From NCBI GenBank assembly GCA_036971615.1, contig JAYKKR010000027.1, positions 496,001-560,000 of the forward strand: a DNA stretch of 64,000 nt. The letters are read 5' to 3'. The position numbers and the translations under genes were made by a program. Positions within the stretch are counted from its first letter, which is position 1. Every line of letters starts with the position of its first letter. Below the pieces are notes generated by a model, which searched no databases, was not told the origin of the DNA, and was given only the letters and a program-made list of their open reading frames with translations. Shown in pieces: positions 47,668 to 59,998 of the stretch. The DNA is from Amyloporia xantha (Eukaryota; Basidiomycota; Agaricomycetes; Polyporales; Adustoporiaceae).

Positions 47668-50331
47668 CCTATTAGTCCCAGGCTGCTCTAAGAGCATCCT
47701 AGAGTATCTGGGAGACCTCAGAGCATTCAGACTACTCAGAGTAGCCAGAGTGCTCTCAGACTACGTCGACATGAGATTTATTTCTCAGGTTAACCCAGAG
47801 TGACCTCAGAGTTCTCTGAGAGCACTCTGACATGAGCCTGAGTGGTCTTTTGTCGTCTCTCAAACTTCTTGTTTATTTGTATTCAAGCACTCTTAAAGTC
47901 ATATTATTTGTAATGAGAAACAGCCATATATTCATAGATAATATACACAAAAAAAGAATCTAGTACTAGCAGCCATAATAGCGACCTGCAGTGAGGCATA
48001 CAAATAATAACTGTCAGAAAATCCTAATAGCATGTTCAGTATACACCAATAAGAAAAGTAGAGCTAAGGCAGTACACAAGATTGACAGAGATAATCTGCT
48101 CATTTTGGACAAAATGTAAGGGAATCTGATAAATGGATTCAGACAGAAGCGAACGACTTACATGACATAACTGTAATCAGAATCACAATTAGCCATTGCC
48201 CATGTCTGTAGATACAGTCATGAATTTAGTCCAGCTAAGATATGGAGAAGCAAATGGACGACTTACAGGCAGGAGTATTCTCACTGATATACATAACTCA
48301 CCAATAATTGCAAGTCGTAAGGAAACATAGATTCACACTGAGTGCATGCTATATCTGAAATATATTGGGCATGTCAGCCTGCAAGAGCAAGACAAATAGA
48401 ACTTACATTGTTTCACTGTCATACGACGACAGCCAACAGTCAACAGCCAACATTCATAGATGGTTATTTCAATGCTGATATTACCAGTGGATAGAAAGAG
48501 TGTCAGTTATTCATAAATTCAAATGGAAGAAGAAGATATGGACTTACCTGTGTCTGCAATAACCAACTTACGACCCATGCGCTCTGCCAGCGCATCATCA
48601 TATCCTGAGACAGAACCAGTCAGAGTCCAAGAAATACAGCAACAAGCTACATGTACACCAGAGAGCAGAAGAACAGTGGATATGAAAGCTGAAGCAAACA
48701 GAAATAGTGAAGTGGCAAGGAAGGAGGACGAAGCAGAGTGGTCATTGAGGAAGAAGAGAAGGAATGACTGTGGCTGCTTAATTTGGTCAGAGTTTGACGC
48801 GGCAGACTGACACCTGTTTTGGGAACCCAGGTTTAGGGTTAGCAGGGACTTGGGCGCATTTGCCCTTCAAGTTCTCCTCAGCTGTTCCTCCTAGCTGCTA
48901 CTGCTTGATATCTATTAACTGTACTATCTTGGATCTAAAATACTGTGACTAGGGACTCTATCTTAGTACCTGTGGCTTTGGGGGTTGTCTAGTTCACTGG
49001 GACTTGACTGAGCTTAGGCGGTTGTTCTGTCCCTGCTCTGCACTATCTGGTAACTCATGTGAGTCCTCCTTCTCTCTTCCTTATTCTCCACTCTTGGAGA
49101 AGAGTCTCAGGAGCTGTCCCATCCTATTCTGTGAAGGTATGAAGGAGTTCTGGGAGATATTGAAGGGTCTTGGATGGAATGGGCGCTTTTTGCGATTTTG
49201 ATTGGGAGATATCTGGGGATCCAATGTGAGTTATCCCTTCGCTTTTACACCATTCTATTCGCATTGTCAAGCCCTTCCAGACGAGCCCTTGCTCATCCAA
49301 ATCAAGTCCACTCCTTCCTCCTCTATTTCTCTTTTTCATCAAAAACCTCGTCTTGTCCATATCTCAGGAACCCATGGACGGTTTTCTTTGATTGTTGGAT
49401 AGAATGAAAGCCCTAATTGCAGGCTTTCCGGCGATATATACATTGGTGGGTCCGCATCCAGTGGTTTTCGTTCTACGGTTGCATGTTGAACGACCTCCTC
49501 CTCATGCTCCCATTCCTCATGTCGTCCTTCTCTATCTATTCCTGCACTGATATATCACATTATTCAACTATCTAACACTCCTTTACCTCCCCATTTATCT
49601 AGTTACAGTCTCTTTCATTGGCAAGAGTCCAGATTCTCAATTCTGAGATGCGTCTTACTCTGTTTGACCTTTTACCTTTGACCTCTGACTTTTGACTGTT
49701 AACCATCAGTGAAAGGAAGACCTTGTGGATGTATGGAGTGAATATGAATGAAGGAGAGGAGATGACTGTAGCTGCACAGAGATGAGTACACGTATTATAT
49801 CCCTACTTTTGCTCCTTTCTGATACAAGTATGCTCTTTCTTCTTTCTCTCACCACTATATTCCTGCTATTCAGCAGCTCTTTGTGCTAATTCTGTATGAA
49901 TGTACATTTCTTATTTCAGTATCTCCATTTTAGCCAGTACGACAGATCGCCTTCACATGTATTTAACTTAAATCATTCTAATAAAACCTATAAAGTGAAT
50001 AGAATGATAGTAAGTAGTAGGATACTATAGCTATTTCATAGCCAGTAGAAAATATAGCTCAAATAATGCATATCAGAGATGCCAGCAATTTATTATGCAA
50101 ACAAGTGAGAAAACAATCTATTTGCATATTATACTGTTCAGAAATAATGTATTATAGCTTTATAAATATACTACTGTCTCACAAAGAAACACAAGCTAGC
50201 CTAGGATGCTCTGAGAAATCTAAAATATCTCAGAGAAACTCAGGTTTACCTGAGATGCTCTGAGATAACCTGAGCTACTCTGGGAAACCTCATATATCTC
50301 AGAGCACCCTAGGTTACCTCAGAGAAAAAGT

Positions 50332-50344
50332 GTTTTTCCTGATG
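50332..50344 (-). repeat. Right terminal inverted repeat of element 2
   Basis: Reverse complement of the left end (GTTTTTCCTGATG). Confidence 0.8.
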
Positions 50345-52122
50345 TAGAGGAAACACAGACGCAAAGGGGTGCTCAGAGAGCAGATATACTCCCTAGGAAC
50401 TCAGGAGGAGGGAGAGTGAGGCGCCAAAACAGCTAACCCGACACATACACCGACACCTAACCGAAGGCTACTCATAGCACGGATTAAGGAAAGATACAGG
50501 CAGAGACCACAGGTATGTACGACGTATGGGCGCCTAAATCACGTGATCTGTGCGTCCGAGCACTCCCTCTAACATTAGATGCTTCCGCCATCATTGCATG
50601 GCAGACAGTACATGATAACTGACTAGCTTAAGAAGGTTGCCAGCAGTGGTCTTGTGAAGTATGTGTGTGTGTTCAGAGGTGGTATGCAAGCAATTCAACA
50701 TGGCTGTTGAAGATGCATGAATCATGGTGATTGAGGGGAATAATGTCAAGCTATAACAGTCAACTGGAGAGCTTGGAGGTGCCAGGAGACAATTTTTTGG
50801 GTTATCTATTCATTTTCCCTAGTGTTAAGTATGGAAGCTCAGTGAGCCGTGCATGCGCGGTATGATCACGGCCCAATATGCGCTCATGTTGTCTTTTCAG
50901 CCCAGATGTGCGAACGATGTAGGTATTGGTCGAAAATCTCTCATTTTATCCTACGTATGTTGCATTCTCTGAACTTCTCAACTTATGCAGACGGTGTGCG
51001 GCTTGGTATGTATTATCAGTTTATCTACATCTAAGCGCCCGCAGATCTCCGCGTCCGAAAACCTGGTGGGAGAATTGCATGCTCTCACAATAATGAACTT
51101 GCAGACATTGAATTTTAAATATCAGAATCCTCACTGGCACTCAATGGCAAATAGCTGTAAGTTTTGAGGCTCCAATTACTTCATCTATTCGTACATGAAT
51201 GGCTCAAATTGCATCCTATATATGTTGAATTACTGCTACCCCAATAAACTGTAAATAAATCTGACACCCTGTAGCCAAAGATGATATCATTGCATATCTG
51301 ATTATTTGCATCTACATAGCAATCACATTTTGGACAATATCAGCATGTTTATTTTCCTCCTAGCCCTCTCCATTTCTGACTCAATAGATTATAGGAAAGC
51401 TACCAGTTGTTTTTCCTTGTTCCCCTACAGGACAATAAGTTTTCCAAGCAAACAAAAAGCAAAAAATAAAATAAGAATGGCTTTTCCAGATCCAAGAACA
51501 GACCTTGACCATTGGAAGAATAGAGAAAACTGGAGATTCTCTCATTATGATGGGAGATCATGACTCATGTCTTTTTTGAATCTATGTACTGATATCCATA
51601 AGAGAGAGAGCCTGTGAGGAGAAGGGTCAGTGTTGAAGATTTTGAGCACATATTGCTTTTTTCATATATATGTGTATTGTTTATGCTGTGTATCTACTGT
51701 GTAATTACTTCTATATACCATGTACCATTTATTAAATACCAAATTTCTATAATGTACACCCAATAGTTGGAGCATTAGCTGTAACCATGAGCATCAGATC
51801 AATTTGCATAGCAGGCTTGTATAGGTCCAATATATCCAATATGATCTTATCTCAACTGTTGGCACTGTACATCAGGAGAACTACTTTTTTCCTTCTTTTT
51901 TCCTTGTCATGTCACAAACACACACTCTTACTCTCTTCTACTTATTGAAAAATTGATTTGACAACCAGGAATGATTCATGTTCCAAACTCTCACTTATTT
52001 TGATAAGCTGTCTCCTGTGAGCCTTGTTCTGCTGAAAGAAAGGCAGGTTTCTGTGGTAATCAGATGTGTGAAGCAGAGTTTGAGCTGAAAGAATTGACCA
52101 CAACCTAAATATGTAAGCTAGC
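50345..52122. mobile_element. Decayed mobile DNA, CpG-free tract B
   Basis: A plus-strand coding remnant around 50849-51167 reads SENLVGELHALT near 51060, the inverted partner of the stretch at 47466-47500: 32 bp with one indel and one mismatch. From 51191 to 52122 I find no CpG. A frame at 51306-51563 starts hydrophobic (MFIFLLALSIS) but is short. Probably a second copy, in opposite orientation, of the element that left tract A. Confidence 0.5.
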
Positions 52123-55100
52123 CGATTCATATGATATGTACAGCAGCCAAGGTAAGTTATACAGCATTTGACTACAACGGGCTGTGGTGTAATCTAAAGG
52201 CGCCGCGGTTGCGGTGATCAGGGTCTCACAGTCTTCTTATGGAAAGCCGTTGATGCCGTTCGCGGAAGACGCCGCCTGAGTTCGAAATCAGAGCACGACC
52301 GTTACGCTTACCATATGATGGAAGAAGCGTTCTTCCAGGCCACTTCGAGAATCGGGAAATGGAAGCGCTGCAGACGAACCCCGGGGCCGTTCTTGCCATC
52401 CTCGTCCTCTGCACGGGAAGTGGCACGAAGCACGCGCACCTCGAGGGGAGGGTTCGCAGCACCGCGATCCCCCAAGTTCTGAGTATGCGATGGAAGTTCC
52501 GGTTTCGTCGGCTCCTTTGTGGTAGGCGAGAGCGATCACAGGCTCTTTTGCCCGCGATGCAGCGGAATGGCATCGACGATGCTTCGAGAAGCGAACTGCT
52601 GCTGCCTGCAGAGAAGCAGAGATTGGATAGGGAGATGGGTTTATCCTCCATATGGTCAAGTGTCAGCAGATGAGAAGGATGACGCTGGTGTTGTGGGAGG
52701 CTGTGCGTGGGGTGGGACTGGGGACACGACGTCGGCCCGCGCAGACGTCGCGATTTGAATGGATGACGAGATTTCCATGCTGAATTGACAGAACCCAGTG
52801 CAGCAGCTGTGTCTCGGACAAAGCAACGCCGTTATTTTTGACTTTCATACCGTGTGGCCTCTGAAGCCCCTGCTATACAGTACCATACGAGACCTGGGAG
52901 AAGACGACACAGACGGCCTCGGAGACCGGGACGAGCGGGGAAGCAGCAGGTAAGAAAAGGAAATAGATTAACGAAGCAGCAGGACCACGAACCGATGTGG
53001 GTGTTATGGAATGTCGACACATGGATACAATTGCAGCGCGCACTGCGGGCGGGCCCTTCTGTCTCTAGACATACCATGCGGCAGGGCAGAACAGAACCTG
53101 GAGTGGCCGGAGGTTCCTTGGTCAGGTAGGTCAGCGGTTCGCGCCGTGCAATCACATTCCTAACATTCATGACATAACCTACGAAGACAGACGCGAGGCA
53201 CGGTGGGCCGTCGGTGCGGCAGCCTCGACCAACGCGCGGTCAGCGGGTGGTCCAATTGGTAGACCTGGGTCGCGCGCGCTGCTGGGTGAGCAGTGAGGCG
53301 ATTGAGATGGATAAGGCGTCAGGTAGCGCCCGTGTGTTGTCAGAGGCGGAAAGATGGACGAACCCTCATATGATCATCGCATCCCGGATCCTAATCGCTG
53401 GCTTCTTTCCCATCACGTTTCAGCGAAGTTGCGAATTCGTAGTCAAGGCTTCTCTGGTCCATTCGAATCCGAAGCATGGGAACGTGCCCCTCCCTTTCGG
53501 GTAATCTGAAGGTAAGTTCCTGCGCCAGGCAGCGATGGCGAGATGCTGCACGGTGGTCAATGTCATCATGCTGAGGACATTATATTTGGAATATACAGAG
53601 TGTTGTCAGTGCCACATCACAAGGCCGTTATCCGATGTCATGAGAATAAGCGGTGTAGTTGCGGCAGACTACACCGAGGCGTTTAACAGATGAGTTTGTT
53701 TGATTTGTTGCATTGCCAGTGCTACGGGCTACTCACTAGACATCCTAGATCCACAGTATACCACCGCAAGTCTCATTTCGTTTGACGTTGTCTGAGAGTT
53801 GGAAAACTCACTCTAATCGATCTTTTCGACAGTATCGTCTTCCGCAAATTGCTTTCAATCGTCTGATTTCCGTTACGCACCATTACGTATCAATCCTGAA
53901 GAAAAATATAACAGGTATGTTTTTTCAGAAATTGTCGCTCATGCTGTCACTCATACACCCGCTCTTTGATGTGGCGGTCGCACGAATGTCGGTTTCCTCG
54001 ACTTGACCGCTGGTGTCTCATTGAACCTTGGACCCACAGGTATGCATGCATGTGTGAGACCGACATTCACCGTCTACTGTATTGAATCGATCATGATATG
54101 GCAGTCGCTAACTATCCCTGTTTTAGTTTTTCCGAGGGTGCCTCGGAATTCTGGGGGCCGTTGCAGCTGTCAGAGGCTTCCGTGTTTGTGGGATAAAATC
54201 AAGGTGACATTCATATCCTTTGTGAACCGTATTCGGGCTGCATGATCCGACATGCGGTTGCTTACTCCTGTTGCCAACGCGGGATGACACATGTTTGGAT
54301 TCCATTATCTATTTCTTTGCAGATTTATTTTGTGTTCGCGCTACATTGTGCAACATGCCCGCAAGTAACCTCTTCCTTAATCTTCCGTGGTGCAGACTGA
54401 AAAAATTGCGAAGATGCCTGGTATCCACCGGCGCCACGATACTGCGCCTAACATGTCGGAAAGTCAGACGACTGGGACATTTCCGAGAGTCCGGAGCCGT
54501 CTCATTTATGCTATATTGATCCACTGGTCACGGGCATTCATCTCGTGTCAGGGTGCAATAAATATTGCCACCGTATCAGCTGGTTCCACAGCGTCTGTAT
54601 TGCTGGACGAAATTTGTGCCAGGGCGCGTACGCGGCCCAGGGAATGGACGTCTGTGCGCCTGGCTGAGTGCCTTTTATCTGCCTGGATCTATCTTCACCA
54701 AGCGCTGCAATGTCTGGCTCTGACGATGTAGACGTTCAACCCAGGATCTCAGATCACTGCTCTAGTGCGATCCAGATCTTACGGGGGAAGGCTACTCCGA
54801 CTTGGGCAGGAAGACGTTTTACTCTGATGGTGCGAGTGTCCTCTCCTGCCAGCGCCACAGGAAGATTGAGAAATTGCCCCCGCAGTGCATCGCCTCGCCT
54901 GGCGCATCAGAAATGAAGGGTCCCGAGCCACACAAACACCGAGGTGATATCTGGTATCAGACAGTCGTTGATTGCTATTGCGTACGATGTTATCGCATGC
55001 CCCTATGCAGGAAGAACACGAAAGTGTGGAAATCTTGACGCTCGTTGGAATGCAGGGACGATATACAGACCCCACTTACCGAAATCGGTCGCTCCTTACT

Positions 55101-58060
55101 GTGAAGGTCTCACTCAAAGTCGGAAGTTCCTTAGCCCTGTGTTAGGGAAGTGGGGTATGGAGCTTCCGTTTTCATCAGCTGCTGGGAGTTCCCGTCGGAT
55201 CACGTACGAGTCGGTACGACTGTCTGCATGGACTCGGTGGCTACTGGGACTCCTACTCCATTCATCGCCTATGTCTGCATCATCTAGAATGACGATAGAA
55301 CTTCGACCTCCGAACAAGAAATGATCTTCGTGCGTGCTTCCACTTAGAAATATCGCGTTGATTACTACTTCGCTTCCTGTTAGTGCTATCTCAGTGAGTT
55401 CATTGCCTGCAAGTTCGAGAGAGGTTGGTGTTTCCAGATTGATGCCGACGGAGTAAGTGATCCCTTGTATCCTGAATTTTGTGGGCCGCTGTTTCTAGGC
55501 CGATCTACACTCTTCTGCTACTTTGGTGTAACTAGTTCACGAGGGTAGATGCAGCAGCCTTCATAAGTGACATGCTAAATAGGTGCTCTCAGTTGGTTCT
55601 CCGAGCTGTTCACCGATTTTTAATTTCTTCTATATGTTTTACCATATCTTGGAATGCATGATCAAAAAGAATTGACGGGATACCCTTCGACTATGGATCT
55701 TGTCCATAAGGGACTAGATGCAAATTACAGGCCTTCGCTGCAGTGCGTGTGTAGTATTGTTGGTAGAAATATAGTAAAAATTACACCACTCCATCGAGTT
55801 GGCACACTATAACTTCGCGGGAAGCGCACCGCCGGCAGTTGCCGAGGGGCGCCTAACATTGATTGCTAGCCTCGTGGACTTCATGATCGACCCGAAATGG
55901 GACACAGTATAGTTCGACACTCGTAAACTGTCCGCAGCGGCGGATGGCTGCCTTCAGCTTCCTCTTCTATTGTGGATGCCAGTTCAAGTTGCATGCATCT
56001 TCCAGGATATCATGTCAAAGGATGGCTACGAGATCCTGGATACGACGAGATTGTCTGTGGCACCGGGAGGCCGCGTGTGCCCGAGAGTGTCAACGAAACA
56101 AACAACGTCGACATGTGTTCTTTCTCTTCACCCGGAAAATAGGTACTGGACACTCCTGTATCAGAATTTGTCTCCTCTCCCTTGAACTTGTCTTTACTCC
56201 TGCATCTGCGGTCGAAGTGGACCGTAAGGTCTGAGGTGGAACCTCCTAGGCGTCACTACTAATAATGGGCCGTTCCGGAATGTCGGTGAAATGCATCTTA
56301 TCTGCAGTTATTCCCTGGAGTGCTGTCAGCTCTCCCACTTTTGATATTTAACACTGGTTGGCATCGCTATCCCACTCTGAGGTACGTTGCCGTACAACAG
56401 CTGTCAGCTCGTCTAACCGTCCGGCGCTGAGCGCAGTAGAGCACACTGGATCCCACCCCCAGTCCCTGAAGTCCCGGAATCTCATGTTGCCGCCGTGGCC
56501 ATTGACTCGGAATGATCCCGAAGACATACGCACGGCTGGCGGTCTAACAATGTTCTCTGGGATTCCGGGCTCCGGGAAATGCAGGGCCGTGTGGGTGTCT
56601 TAATTGCTGGCTGATGGTTCTGATATCCCGATTGTGAACATTGCTAACATGGCTGCATCTGCGGCCATCGTAATGTGTCCGCGAAGCATCCGCACGCATC
56701 GGACTCTTCCTGTGGTGCAGAGAAATGATGAGACATTCGGGAACCATGCGAGAAGTGTTTCAACACATTGTTCTGTGAGCCACAGATATCAGAGGAGGCT
56801 GCTTGTGTTTGCGATTCATGTGAGTGGTGTATTACCGTCATATTTTTCCTGAACAGTTGCAGTTGCGGTCAAAACAGCAGCTAACTTAGACTCCAGCCGT
56901 ATGCAAGTTGCAGCACATCAGGGGTTATCATCGCGCCTGTGTCACATAAACACTGTAAGGCGTCGGAAGGCGCCGTTCCATTTTCTTCCTGCCTCCCTTG
57001 TCTGGTTTCATACCCAAGTTCATACCTGATGTTGACCGAAATTTCAAAATCCGTTAGATATTTTGTCTTCAAAACGTCCCGACTTCCTCAAAATATCGTG
57101 CAAATGTTCAGCGGATACGATGAGCAGTCTTCGGATCGCATGCCGAATTGAGAATGAATCCCTTACTTCTGTTCCGACTGGGAAGACATTGTCCTCTAAC
57201 ACGGCGATTGAATCACCGTGTTAGATGGTCATCCTCCAAAATTCTTTCCCATGGCCAGATGTGACGGAACTGACGTTGCGAAGAAGACTCAGTTGAGTTC
57301 CGCGTTCTATTGCCCCGCTATTTACTATCAAACGGAGTAGAAAGCAGCGAATTTTCAGAAGCCTGATTATTGACGTCAACAACGCCCGCCTGATGTGCAC
57401 ATCCTGTCGGTATCCAGAGGCCGTTAGTCCGGAAGATGACCACGCGCAATCCCCTTTCGGATTAGAAATGCGGGTGGCGAGAAACACTCTATAGTTATAG
57501 AGTCTTGACATACTAATCGCTACACAATGTGCACTTGCAGATGTATGGCATACTGCGACCTTGAGCGTTCTGCGCGCGCCAGGTACCGCAGTTGCGTTAA
57601 AGATCTGCGCAATGCCACCGGTTGTCGCGGTCACGTGGTCAGAGCCTGTCCCACTTTCCCATCGCGTCGGTCAAGGACGGAAGATATCTTGAAAGAACGG
57701 CCTATTGCTAGCGCTCCGGAGACGTCACGCCCTTTACCGACCTCTAGACAATACGTATTTCTACGAATTGCACTCAGGTTGTACAAACCGAGCGAGTGTA
57801 TTTCTCGCCGGAGTAAGTACTCCGCAGTCTCAACTCAACATCATTGAAACAACAGGCGGTATGCTGTCCAAAGCCGCAGCGCTGGGAGTCTACGGCGTTG
57901 CTCGAGGTCGTTGACAGTGTATCGCCGGAGGCAATCGCCTACTGGCATGAGCACAGCCGGTATGGTGGTATATTATAAGTGTACTCGAGATGCTCTCTCT
58001 CCAGCATCCAGCGACGGTTTCAAAAGTACTTTTCTTCAACACTCCTATTCTTCAAAAAGC
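52123..58060. other. No recognised gene
   Basis: CpG content returns to normal at 52123. Frames of 80-140 codons on both strands (52226-52673, 52832-53170, 54387-54731, 54944-55324, 57221-57634 and 57527-57847) have no domain I can name. A GIPGSGK stretch near 56560 resembles a P-loop but is isolated. A near-perfect hairpin (TAACACGG ... CCGTGTTA) lies at 57197-57223. Confidence 0.45.
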
Positions 58061-59998
58061 ATGTCAGCTGCACCGTCCTCAGTTCCTCTGGAAAGAGGCA
58101 AAGCATGTTTGCGCTGCAGGTAAGAGCCAAGACTCTTAGTCCGAGTTACATTTCTGATCGAGATTCTGTAATAGGCGAAGGAAAATGGTAACGGTCCATT
58201 TCACACTGAAGCTGCCGTAACTAAACTCTTCATAGCGATGCGATGGAAGCCGACCTGCTTGCGGACAGTGCGAGCGAGCGAACAGAGGCGCAGACTGCGA
58301 ATATGCAGACGGTCAAGGCGCAACGACCAGCCAGCTTCTTGAACAGCAGGTCACGGAATTAGAGGGACGCATAGCCGAACTCGAAAGTGCTACTGCCGCG
58401 CCGCTGACACTGCACGATCCTTATGAGGCATACCGTCAGTCCGCGCAATTTAATCAGCAACGGAGCCAGGATCAACACACCTTGTGAGTACGAGTCCGAT
58501 TGACTAGGCAGCATATATCTGACCGATATGTCAGAATGAGTTTCTTCTTTCAACATGCTTCTGAAGTTGGGTTCTTCCTACACATTCAGCGGTTCCTGCA
58601 GACCACTTCTGCCTTGCCTCATCCGGATCATATTTCTCTATTGCTGAATGTCATATACCTTCTCGGGGCTCAATTTTCCGGGAACACACAACTCCAAGCC
58701 CAGCAAGGTGGATTTCTTTCCCGCGCACTCGAGCAAATTACACCTGCGCTGTCGAGCGGAAATCCGTCGGCCGTTGTATATGTACTCCAAGCCGAGATTC
58801 TCTTATCCTACTTTTTCCTCGATAATAATCGGTCTCTCGAAGGAACCTATCATATGAAGGCCGCTGCCTCCGTTGCCTTTGCTTGCAAACTGCACCAGAT
58901 ACGCAGCTCTCGCCCTTCGACCGTTGCTGTTGGCAGCATGCAGTACCGTCTTCTCTCGCCTGTAGATGGCATAGAGGAGGGAGAAAGGATCAACGCTTTG
59001 TGGGCGACGTTCATTCTAGACAAATGCTGGGGAGTTGCCCTAGGGTTGTCGTCGGCTTTCACAGAAGACGAATCCAAGGGCACTCAAATTGACGTGCCAT
59101 GGCCGTTGGATCTATCAGGCTATGAAAATGTGAGCATCTTTTTCCATTCGATATATTTTCCTTGATCCGACATATCCTAGCATCCACTTCCAGGCAATCT
59201 GCGCAGCTGGAGGACTGTACAAACCTTTTTACAGAGCCCTGGTCCAGATGGCACGGAGCAAAGTATACTCGCCTTACACGCCAAGGCTTCGTGTCTGTTC
59301 GCATTCGCCAATTATGTAGCCTCTCGCTGGGACCCTGGTGAGTGGTGACGTCCTCACACGCGAGCCAATCATACGGAAGGTGATCGATTATCATGCATAG
59401 GCAACGCCTCATTCCAGGCCAGATTTAGCCAACTCGACAACGGCATCGAACAATTTAGACAAATCTTACCTTCACTTTCTCGCATAGATCCTGCTCGCTC
59501 GGACCTTCTTAGAAAGCTGCTCGTCGTCCACACTTTGACCTACTGTGCAACGATCCATCTTCATAATCCGACCGAGCCTCAAGCGGTGGCTTACAACGGC
59601 AGATCTTGGTCGGCGGCTACCGCTGCAGTAGGCATCCTGCAAAGAATAGACACCAGTGTTGTTCAGTATGTGAACCCTATAATGGCAGTAAGTGTAATCA
59701 GTTTTATTCTGGCTTTCGTTCTCTAATTGCGTGTACAGATTCTGTTGACGACAGTGGCGGACGTGATCGTACGCGGCATCGTTACTGCTAGGAGCCAGAA
59801 CGCCCTCAACTCGTCTAACCGAGCAGCACTCATGGCACCTTTGAACCAGATACTTGCTGCAATGGACATATGGGGGCTGCGCTCTCCTTTATCTGGTGAG
59901 TGTACTATGCATATCTTACGAAATTACTAATCCACTCAATCTCGTATATTATAGGACATCAACGGACGATCGTCCAGCAGAGTCTCGTCGGCCTATAA
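58061..59998 (+). CDS. Zn2Cys6 fungal transcription factor, 519 aa
   Basis: Fungal-type zinc binuclear cluster regulator; target unknown. Eight exons fit in frame: 58061-58119, 58175-58187 (13 nt), 58236-58483, 58535-59129, 59181-59337, 59401-59687, 59739-59895 and 59955-59998. The cluster has Cys16, Cys19, Cys26, Cys33, Cys36 and Cys45 (C-X2-C-X6-C-X6-C-X2-C-X8-C). Next is a short coiled-coil linker (LLEQQVTELEGRIAELES), then a helical region typical of the middle homology domain (HIQRFLQTTSALPHPDHISL, AEILLSYFFLDN, INALWATFILDKCWGVALGL). The 13-nt exon encodes only RRKM between the second and third Cys. The first ATG at 58061 gives the usual short N-terminus. No biosynthetic cluster lies next to it in this window. 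Confidence 0.9.

Larger units (their letters stand above)
47655..50344. mobile_element. TIR DNA transposon, 2.7 kb, same end family as element 1
   Basis: The ends are CATCAGGAAAAAC at 47655 and its exact reverse complement ending at 50344. Inside both ends the motif CTCAGAG/CTCTGAG recurs at least ten times (about 47690-47850 and 50200-50330), a subterminal repeat pattern typical of DNA-transposon binding sites. Internal frames (48523-48810 plus, with a Lys/Arg-rich end; 49124-49360 minus) do not resemble a transposase, so it is either non-autonomous or too decayed. TAG flanks both sides, but a target duplication of that size is weak evidence. Confidence 0.72.

Noticed and set aside
48829..48845. 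Telomere-like TTTAGGGTTAG
   Set aside because: Only about one and a half repeat units, inside a transposon.
56550..56590. P-loop (GIPGSGK) suggesting an ATPase
   Set aside because: The frame stops within about ten codons, with no Walker B or other motif nearby.
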